DNA of 24,558 nucleotides from CALGLS01 sp045105695 (GTDB lineage: Bacteria; Bacteroidota; Bacteroidia; Chitinophagales; Saprospiraceae): assembly GCA_045105695.1 (NCBI GenBank), contig JBGCDT010000213.1, positions 1 to 24,558 of the forward strand, in the 5' to 3' direction. Shown here piece after piece: positions 15,477 through 23,200 of this stretch. The translations under genes and the position numbers were made by a program. Position 1 is the stretch's first letter. The number at the start of each line of letters is the position of its first letter. The notes below the pieces were generated by a model. It worked only from the letters and a program-made list of their open reading frames with translations, was not told where the DNA came from and ran no database searches.

Positions 15477-16325
15477 ATGTCTCTAAAGGAAATTTTAGAA
15501 TACGACTTTCTCAACATAAGTGACTTCCACCTTAGTCTTTACCACATCATTATCGCAGCGATAATTTTAACTATTGCTCGCTTCATGATCTGGTTAATAA
15601 AGAGAATCCTAAAAAGATATTTTAAAAAGAAAGAAATTGACCCAGGACGGCAGTTTGCCTTCATCCAGTTTATCAAATACATTATATATACCATTGCCGT
15701 TCTGATGGCATTAGAAGCGGTTGGTATTTCCTTATCCGTGATCTGGGGAGGAGCGGCGGCATTGATGGTTGGTATTGGACTGGGACTCCAACAAACGTTT
15801 AACGACTTAGTCTCCGGACTGATTCTATTGATCGAAGGAACGGTTGAAGTAGATGATGTTGTAGAAGTCAACGGCATCATCGGAACAGTAACCGATATAG
15901 GGATCCGAACTTCTAAAGTGGAAACGCCTGATAAAATTTCTATTCTAATCCCTAACTCAAAGCTCGTAGGTGACAATGCTATTAATTGGAGTCACAACAA
16001 CATCTCTTCTCGGTTTCATATAGACGTAGGTGTTGCTTATAGTTCTGATGTGGACTTAGTCACGAGGCTGCTCATACAAGCGGCAGAAGAACATGACAAA
16101 GTTTTAAAAACTAAAAAACCGGAAGTCCAGTTTAGAAACTTTGGTGATTCCTCACTGGATTTTAAACTCCTTTTTTTTACGAATGAATACCAGCGACTAG
16201 AATTTGTAAAGAGCGATCTGCGTTATAAAATCATGAAACTCTTTCGAGCCAATGACATAGAAATTCCGTTTCCTCAAAATGATCTTTGGCTTCGGAATGG
16301 AGAGGTACTTAAAGAGGATCAGTAG
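15477..16325 (+). CDS. MscS-family small-conductance mechanosensitive channel
   Basis: This 282-residue membrane protein opens when the membrane is stretched and lets solutes out, protecting cells during osmotic downshock. Three membrane helices are near 20-42, 62-82 and 84-112. The pore helix and following beta domain carry the classical MscS signature: GIGLGLQQTFNDLVSGLIL, then VDDVVEVNGIIGTV and a TSKVETPDKISILIPNSKL segment. The C-terminal cytoplasmic part (about 180-282) fits the cage domain. Length matches simple MscS channels. It is divergent from the universal stress protein gene and only 23 bases upstream of the TIMP-like/MORN gene, which suggests co-transcription. Confidence 0.92.
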   Translation: MSLKEILEYDFLNISDFHLSLYHIIIAAIILTIARFMIWLIKRILKRYFKKKEIDPGRQFAFIQFIKYIIYTIAVLMALEAVGISLSVIWGGAAALMVGIGLGLQQTFNDLVSGLILLIEGTVEVDDVVEVNGIIGTVTDIGIRTSKVETPDKISILIPNSKLVGDNAINWSHNNISSRFHIDVGVAYSSDVDLVTRLLIQAAEEHDKVLKTKKPEVQFRNFGDSSLDFKLLFFTNEYQRLEFVKSDLRYKIMKLFRANDIEIPFPQNDLWLRNGEVLKEDQ

Positions 16326-16348
16326 TTTCCTCAAAACAAAATAGAGCT

Positions 16349-17110
16349 ATGAACAACATTTACAACAAAGTCATTCTGCTACTAGTTTTCTTAGTATTCT
16401 TCAGTTCTATTGGCTGGTCTTGCAGTTGTGTTTCCACTCCAATGAATGCCGCTCATATTGCGAGCGCTTCGCTGGTCTTCAAAGGAAAGATTCTAAAAAA
16501 AGAAGCTATTCCGCAAAGGTCCAGAGCGGAAGCAGACCCTTCGATTCCTCCTCCCCCATTCAGGCAAGTGAAGTATACCATTGAAGTAAAAGAAATCATT
16601 CGAGGGAAATATGAAAAAAGGCAAGTTGAAATTACAACAAATAGCGATGGGGCTTCCTGCGGTATGAATTTCAGCATAGGTGACAATTACTACGTTTTAG
16701 CTTACCTCGGAGAAGAGGGGTACAGGACCGACCTTTGTGCGCAAAACAAAAGAATAGATCGAGCTGACAAAGCTTATAAAAAAGCGATGCGCAAATTCAA
16801 AAGAGCCCACTGTCGCAAAAAATGGAAAAACGAAAAAGGAAAAGTCATTGCAAAAGGAAAAGTCAAGAAAAGAAACCCCACTGGTTTATGGACTTTTTAT
16901 CATCCAGATGGTGGTATCAAAATGCAGGGTCAATTCGTCAATGGACAAAGGCAGGGAGAGTGGAAATTTTATTATAGTGAAAGGAGTTCTGCGAGCTACT
17001 TGAAAAGAAATCCTGACATTGATCTTACAGCAATTGAAAATAAAAATAATATTCTTTACAGAGGCATCACTTACGAAAGTGGAGAAAAAGTCGGGGAACA
17101 ATATTATTGA
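16349..17110 (+). CDS. Secreted TIMP/NTR-like protein with C-terminal MORN-type repeats
   Basis: This 253-residue protein has a signal peptide (about 1-24) followed by a mature N-terminus CSC (25-27). A lipobox is not present (the residues before the first Cys are G-W-S), so signal peptidase I should leave a free N-terminal cysteine, as in animal TIMPs, whose Cys-x-Cys N-terminus binds the zinc of metalloproteases. The next 120 residues fit an NTR-like beta-barrel: VFKGKI, KYTIEVKEIIRGKY, a C-G-M segment and later FSIGDNYYVLAYLG. Lys/Arg-rich sequence follows from about 140. The last 85 residues hold MORN-like repeats (GLWTFYHPDGG and GQRQGEWKFYYSE). It follows MscS by 23 bases. The function is not known; metalloprotease inhibition is a hypothesis from the N-terminal motif. 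Confidence 0.75.
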   Translation: MNNIYNKVILLLVFLVFFSSIGWSCSCVSTPMNAAHIASASLVFKGKILKKEAIPQRSRAEADPSIPPPPFRQVKYTIEVKEIIRGKYEKRQVEITTNSDGASCGMNFSIGDNYYVLAYLGEEGYRTDLCAQNKRIDRADKAYKKAMRKFKRAHCRKKWKNEKGKVIAKGKVKKRNPTGLWTFYHPDGGIKMQGQFVNGQRQGEWKFYYSERSSASYLKRNPDIDLTAIENKNNILYRGITYESGEKVGEQYY

Positions 17111-17122
17111 GCCATCTAAAAG

Positions 17123-17154
17123 AACAAGCATGAACTATTCAATCCATGCTTGTT
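17123..17154. terminator. Bidirectional stem-loop between convergent genes
   Basis: AACAAGCATG (17123-17132) pairs perfectly with CATGCTTGTT (17145-17154) over a 12-base loop. It lies between the stops of the TIMP-like gene (17110) and the DUF697 gene (17183), so it can end both transcripts. Confidence 0.75.
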
Positions 17155-17182
17155 TACAAACTGTAATTATTTAATTTTTTGA

Positions 17183-17722
17183 TTACCCAAAATTCAGGTG
17201 TTTCATCAAAACACTTGGATTCGTAAATGTCGCCATATTCAAATCTCCGCTTTTGACTTCTTGAATAAAGTAATCTGCAAAGTCAGAAATTTCTATGGTA
17301 TCCAGGGTCCCTCCTTCCCTCAGATGCAACTTATAAAACTCTCCTACGGTAGCCGTATAAATTCCAGCAACCGCAGCTCCTGTTATGTCTATGTCTTTTC
17401 TCTGATTAGCATTTCTTCGATCTATCATAGCAGATACGACGCTCTGGATGGCTTTGGTGACAACTGTACCGACAGCCGACCAGGTAGCTACATTAGCTAG
17501 CTTTTCTGAGAAGTTTACATTGTATAGATTACAGAGGTCTTTCACCATCAAGGTTTGGAAAGCAGTACCTGAAATGACGTCTACAAAATTGATGGGGACC
17601 AAAGCTGCGCCTGTTGACAACATGGTGTATCGACTAATGATTTTTTTGGAAGCTTTTTCTTTATCTTCTTGACGGTTGACTGCTTTCTGAACTGGAGCAA
17701 CAGGTATTTTTTCTGTAATCAT
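17183..17722 (-). CDS. DUF697/YcjF-like membrane protein
   Basis: This 179-residue protein has a basic N-terminus of about 30 residues, then the DUF697 pattern: ISRYTMLSTGAALVPINFVDV, FQTLMVKDLCNLYNVNFSEK and a second hydrophobic helix VATWSAVGTVVTKAIQSVVS (near 95-115). A glycine-rich helix AAVAGIYTATVGEFYKLHLREG follows. The family is often fused to or near GTPases and is linked to membrane or envelope stress, but this protein has no GTPase domain. Function unknown. It is a single gene with the third copy of the shared 37-base element 28 bases upstream of the ATG. Confidence 0.78.
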   Translation of the reverse strand: MITEKIPVAPVQKAVNRQEDKEKASKKIISRYTMLSTGAALVPINFVDVISGTAFQTLMVKDLCNLYNVNFSEKLANVATWSAVGTVVTKAIQSVVSAMIDRRNANQRKDIDITGAAVAGIYTATVGEFYKLHLREGGTLDTIEISDFADYFIQEVKSGDLNMATFTNPSVLMKHLNFG

Positions 17723-17750
17723 TATTATTTAGTTTTATTTGAACAACATA

Positions 17751-17787
17751 ATTTGTAGGTAGAAAGAATGACTACTTTATTTGTTCA
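17751..17787 (-). promoter_or_regulatory. Shared 37-base element, copy 3 (DUF697)
   Basis: In gene orientation it reads TGAACA, 10 bases, TCATTCT, TTCTAC, then CTACAAAT. Spacing is identical to copies 1 and 2. It differs mainly in the middle block (ATTCT instead of CCCG or TCCG). Confidence 0.5.
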
Positions 17788-17879
17788 ATCGGGATCTAAC
17801 CGTGGGGTTTATATTTGGATTTTTATGTTTGATTCTTTAGAATGTTTTTTAGAACCAGACAGAAGGCCGTAAGCTGACT

Positions 17880-17904
17880 CGGAAAAATGCTTCAGTATTT
17901 TCCG
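17880..17904. repeat. Inverted repeat CGGAAAA/TTTTCCG
   Basis: Seven-base arms surround an 11-base loop in the 248-base gap 17723-17970, downstream of the tamL stop. It may be a weak terminator for the tamB-tamL transcript, but no T-run follows on the minus strand. Confidence 0.35.
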
Positions 17905-17970
17905 ACCGGGCTACGCGGCAATTACGATCGAAGGCTTTTGAACTTGATCTTGACTCTTACCGTTTGAACT

Positions 17971-20280
17971 TTAAAAAGGATATCCCACCGCCAAATTATA
18001 AATGATATTTTCCCTACGCCAATCCTGATTCCTAAAATCCATTCGATCAAAAGTCCACTGAAATCCTTCGTTGAAATAAGGCCTCCGAAGTGCGGTCGAA
18101 ATATCTAAGCGTAGTACAATATATTCTATATCTAAGCGCAACCCGAAACCTGTACCAACAGCTAACTCTTTCCAAAAGTTATTAATTTCAAAGTACTCTT
18201 TTACATCTTCATCATCATTGACTAGCCACACATTTCCAACATCAGCAAAGACAGCGCCTTTGAAAAAACCGAAAATGGGAAAGCGGTACTCTGAACTGAA
18301 CTCCAGTTTAAAGTCTCCTGTTTGATCAAAAAACTGATTGGTGATATCATCATTCAGAACATTATCTCTAGCAAAAGACCCAGGCCCGATTTCACGTATT
18401 CTAAAAGCTCGAATACTGTTGGCTCCTCCCACAAAGAATTGTTCGGTATAAGGCATTACGGTAGAGTTACCATAAGCATATCCTATGGACGGAGCGAATC
18501 TATTGGCTAGCAATCCTTTTCTAAATTTCTTATAAAAACGCACATCAAACTCCACAGAGCTAAATTGCGCAAATGCCAGCCCTAAGAAACGAAGTTGACC
18601 ATTGCTGTCCTCTTTTAAGCCAACTGCTTTCCCTGCTAACTCTGGAAGATTCCCAGCCGTTCGGACGTTCGTTCGAAAGAACCAATAATCCTTATCCTCT
18701 CCTGCTATCTGACTCGTGTAGACATACGTATAATCCAAACCTCCGATTAGTAAATTTCTAAAACTATTGCTCAACCTAGGATTGTCCGAAAGGAAATCTG
18801 TGAAGTCCTGCGTCTTATCCAAGACCTCAATTCTGTTGATGCTAATTGGATAGAGTTCGTGCCGTCGCCGGTCATCGTATCGCCATTGATAACCCAATTT
18901 TAAATTAGTGGAATTGATACTGTACAGTGATATTCGTCTCTGAAAATTATTACTAATGGCCAAGCTGGAGCGAGGAACATAGAGGCCTTTATTTGCTCTA
19001 AACTTATATGGAAAAACAAAACGAGGTGTAGACAATTTCAGTTCTGCATTTAAATCTGCGGTATTTAAAAAGGTAGAAGAATTTCCAGTTTGTGTTTCCA
19101 AGCCACCTGAAATAGAAGTATTAAAAACGATTGCTTTTTTGAAAAGATTCTGATGGCTGTAACTTGCAGAAGCTCCTATTCCGTAGAAATTTCCCGTACG
19201 GTTATTCAGTTCAAAATTACCGGCAACGTTTTGATTGTAATCAGGAGTTAGGTAGAATGTTCTATTCACCATTGGATTCAATGAATCGCCAGCGCGTTCG
19301 TATTTCAGATTCACAAACTTATAAATTCCTAAATCTAACAAATGACTTACAGAAACACTTTGCAGTCTTTTTGAAATCACCGCCCCACTGTCTTGCAAAA
19401 TCATACGATCAAGCACCTTGTGATCCATGACGTGTTTGTCGGTAACAATTAAAAAATCTGGTTTATGAAAAACAGTATCCAACGTAGAAATATATTCATT
19501 ATCCGATAGATCATAATTTGGATAAACTCGGGTCTCTCCTAAACTATATTTCAAATGCTCCCCTCCCCTAGCAGGCTCTTTGATACGGACGTAAACATCT
19601 ACTTTTAAAGTCTCTGGAATCGTATCGACAAAATAATAAACATAACTATTATTAAAATCCATGTACCCTTTTTCAGCAGCTTGTTCGCTAATCCTGCTTC
19701 GCTCCTCTGCCATCAGTACCTCTGAGTAAAAATCACCTTCTTTAATTAAGGTCTCTGATTTATTATCAGAAATTATTTTCCCAATGGAGGTCGTATCTAG
19801 TGGTAAAAAAACGTTATTAATTTTATACTGTCCTTCTGTATAAACACTGTACACCATTTCTACTTTTTTACCGCGAAGAATGGAATCCACTGCTATATCA
19901 GAACGAAAAAATCCATTGTCTTTCAGTAATTTTTTCAACCTTAAGCGGTTACGTTGCTGCTCTTGTTCATCATATAATGCAGGAGCTTCGCCAAAATTTT
20001 TCTGCATCCATTTTTTTAGTCCCTTTTCTTTATTTGATTTTTCACCCCACTGATAAATCGCTAGCGGCAACTTGAGAGTACCTCCGTTGGGTTGAGGCGT
20101 GACGACTCCTTCCAGGTTACCCCTGAATGTTTTTCTATTTCTGATGTCATCCGGATTTTCATATTTGATTGTTGTTTTTGTAATCAAAAATTCATCCTCT
20201 TGCAAGTTCTTGGTAACATTGCAACTAGAAAACAGAAGAAGTAAGACTATTGTTATAAATATGTAATGGACCGTTTTCAT
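17971..20280 (-). CDS. tamL: Lipidated TamA-like outer membrane protein (TamL), BamA superfamily
   Basis: This 769-residue Omp85-family protein has a lipoprotein signal peptide with an FSSC lipobox (Cys20), the feature that defines the Bacteroidota TamL variant of TamA. POTRA-like modules fill about 25-335. The C-terminal beta-barrel shows the loop-6 motif region GGANSIRAFRIREIGPGSF and ends with an aromatic beta-signal, AVGYPF. It should sit in the outer membrane and, with TamB, help insert proteins or move lipids between membranes. Its ATG overlaps the tamB stop as ATGA (20277-20280), a sign of translational coupling. The ATG choice is supported by the signal peptide immediately after it. 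The barrel is rich in long strands, and no frameshift is visible. Confidence 0.92.
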   Translation of the reverse strand: MKTVHYIFITIVLLLLFSSCNVTKNLQEDEFLITKTTIKYENPDDIRNRKTFRGNLEGVVTPQPNGGTLKLPLAIYQWGEKSNKEKGLKKWMQKNFGEAPALYDEQEQQRNRLRLKKLLKDNGFFRSDIAVDSILRGKKVEMVYSVYTEGQYKINNVFLPLDTTSIGKIISDNKSETLIKEGDFYSEVLMAEERSRISEQAAEKGYMDFNNSYVYYFVDTIPETLKVDVYVRIKEPARGGEHLKYSLGETRVYPNYDLSDNEYISTLDTVFHKPDFLIVTDKHVMDHKVLDRMILQDSGAVISKRLQSVSVSHLLDLGIYKFVNLKYERAGDSLNPMVNRTFYLTPDYNQNVAGNFELNNRTGNFYGIGASASYSHQNLFKKAIVFNTSISGGLETQTGNSSTFLNTADLNAELKLSTPRFVFPYKFRANKGLYVPRSSLAISNNFQRRISLYSINSTNLKLGYQWRYDDRRRHELYPISINRIEVLDKTQDFTDFLSDNPRLSNSFRNLLIGGLDYTYVYTSQIAGEDKDYWFFRTNVRTAGNLPELAGKAVGLKEDSNGQLRFLGLAFAQFSSVEFDVRFYKKFRKGLLANRFAPSIGYAYGNSTVMPYTEQFFVGGANSIRAFRIREIGPGSFARDNVLNDDITNQFFDQTGDFKLEFSSEYRFPIFGFFKGAVFADVGNVWLVNDDEDVKEYFEINNFWKELAVGTGFGLRLDIEYIVLRLDISTALRRPYFNEGFQWTFDRMDFRNQDWRRENIIYNLAVGYPF

Positions 20281-23200
20281 TTTCGTTTTTTCTTCTTGCT
20301 TTTACCTCCGAAAGATTTTTTCACAGAAAATCCTGCGCCTGTTCTCACCGAGTTTTCTTCATTCAAAACATCATAGTCACTTCGTCTGAAAACTTTCAAC
20401 AGGTAATTACCTGACTCCGTTAATTTATATTCTAAAACAAAATCTCCAGCTATTTGCGAAAAGCCAGAAGACTGTGAACTAGCATTCAAATCTAAATTAC
20501 CACCTGCTTTCAAACTCAATCGATCATTAAATTCTTTGGTTACCCCAATTCCCAATTCCGTCACAGTAGCTCCATCTCCGTCGTTTGCATATTCAGATTT
20601 ATAAGAATTCAAATCAAAATTAATCTCTACTCCTTTGATGTATTTATCTGCCAGTTTATTTAATTGTTTACCAATGAATTTACTAACTGATCCTAAAACA
20701 GCAGATTCTCCTGCACTTCCAAATCCAGAGGAGGCGTTAGAAACGATAAAACTATTCAATAGCAGCAAACCAAAAACTTGTTTATTCAACTCACTTTTAT
20801 TGTTGCGCAACTCTGCTAGCTTCCGCTGAATCTCACTACTGACCACAGAACCTTCCGACTCCGGCAAATCAATGTCAAAAGACAACTGAGGATCAGCCAG
20901 GTCGCCATCCATCTTCATTAGCACCTCTACTAACTGTCTTCGTTGCGCTGCTGTAATTTCGGTATCGGTCAAGGTTGATTCGTTGGTAATCAATTCATAA
21001 GGAGTAGCTTTCGTTGCATACTTAGCCGTTACGTCAAAACGAGCGTTCAGTGGATCGCCATTGAAGGCAACCGATGAACCTTGCACAATTTCGAATTCTC
21101 TACGCACTACATCCGTATAGGAAAACTGATATTTTCCTTTCTGAATCACGTAAGTTCCAAAGATATCTACTTGGCCGCTTGGCAATAAATTGATCAACAA
21201 ATCAGAGTTTCCGCGGCATTCCAATTGGTCGCCAGTTACCGGATCTACAATGACTCTGAAGATGGCTTCATCTGTCAATTCCAAATTCAGGCGAACTTCA
21301 ACAGGTAATGCGTTTTGAATTTCGTAAGCAATTTGATTGGTCGTATCCTCTTGGTAAGTTTTCGGATTTCCAAAAATGATGTAATTCTCTTCCAGAAAAT
21401 TTTCATTGGTCGCAAAAGCAGAAACGTTCAACTCTGAGTTTTCTAAAGTCTTCGCTCGCACCTCGATCAATGGTTCCTCTACTGGCCCGTTGACGCTAGC
21501 ACTGGCATCCAGAAAAAGCTTTCCGTGGAATAATTCATTATCGGAAGCTTCTGTATTTAAAAATTGGAAACGTTTGGTATCCACTTGTAGAAAGAGCACC
21601 AGGTCAGCAAAAAAGTCGTGACTAATATAACCGTTGAGTTGAGCCGTATTATCGTTTGCATCTCTTAATGTTAGTTCACCTAAATCAATTTCAGTGTTAC
21701 TCAAATTGACGACTCCTTCATTAATAGTATATCTCGCTTTTGTAAAATCAATAATGGTACTGACTTTATTCAAATTCAGCGCTCCGTTGAGGTCAGGCTT
21801 TTGAGGCGTTCCGCGCAAACTTATTTTTCCGTTAACCGCTCCTGTACTTTCGCCAAATATACCAATGACAAAAGGATCGATCAATCTCAATTCTACGGCA
21901 TTCAAATCAGCATCGACATTGTATTCCTGAGAAGCGATGTTGTAATCTCCTCCGATCTTCAAATCATTATTATTTCCTTGTAAGGACGCATTTACATTTA
22001 TAACAGTAGAATTACGTGGCTGCTCCAAATCTATGGAAAGCACACCAACGGGGTCTTCATTCAGCGCCAAGTCATCCACTTGCAGATCAGCCGTGTAGTA
22101 GATTTTATCGAGCGGATCGACGACTTTCAGGTCTCCGTTCAACTCACCAGAAAAACTGGTCCCTTCCAGATTCAGCAACTTAGAAAATTCTTTAATTTGA
22201 AAGTTTTGAAAAATAATTTCTGTAGGAGGTATTCCTTCTTTCCTATCATCACCTACGCTATGCAAACCAAAGGATTGTTCGTTATAACTAAAAATCAGTT
22301 CGTTGATATCCAGCCACTCTTTTGTGAAATCTATATAATTACCATCTGAGATCAACCACTCATTATTGTTTGCGACCATCTCTTCATTGAATTCTAGGCG
22401 GTAACCTTCACTCTTTGGATTCATAACGGCAGCGATGTTCAGCACCTGATCAGAAGTGTCGTTGGCTATATCAAGGTTAATATACATGCTGTCATTTAAC
22501 ATGTTATTTCTGAGTTCAAAATCAGGTAAATTCATACCGTTAGTGCCTTCGATACTCGAAATAGATAATTTATTTCTTAGCCGAACGTCATTTCCTTTTG
22601 AAGTAAAATTAATTTCCTCCGCGGAAAAATCTGCATATAACAATTCTTTTACATTTGCATTAATATCTAGTTTTTTCTCTTTAGAATTGAAGCTTCCGCT
22701 TAACCTAACTGCCTCCACTGCATCTAGTCCAGGTACAAAAACAATTACTGGTTTCGAATCTAAAAGATCAAACCGGAAGTTGAAATTCTGAGGTTTCTCT
22801 ACATCTTTAAAATTTACGCGCTGCTGTTTCCGAGTGAGTAAATCTTCCAGTGGGAAATATTCGTTAATATACGCAAGCATTAAATCAGGCAATTGATCGA
22901 AGTCATAATCACCAGCTATTTCACCTTCAAGGAAGGAAGAACGTAATAATAACTTTCTATCGTTTTTAGATTTATCGTCAGTATAGATCAATAGAGAGTC
23001 CGTTTCAAAATTTTTATCTCCGCTCTCCAATGCTATCTCTGTTAACGACATCTGTCCTTGAAAATCATTGACTCGGAGGCCACTGAAGTTCATATCCATC
23101 TTTGCTTGTATGCTCAGTCGGTCGTTCACGAGGTTTAGCTTTTCTAAATTCAAAGTGTCCACCAGTAATGTAAATTCATAGACTGGTTTTTCTGTATTGA

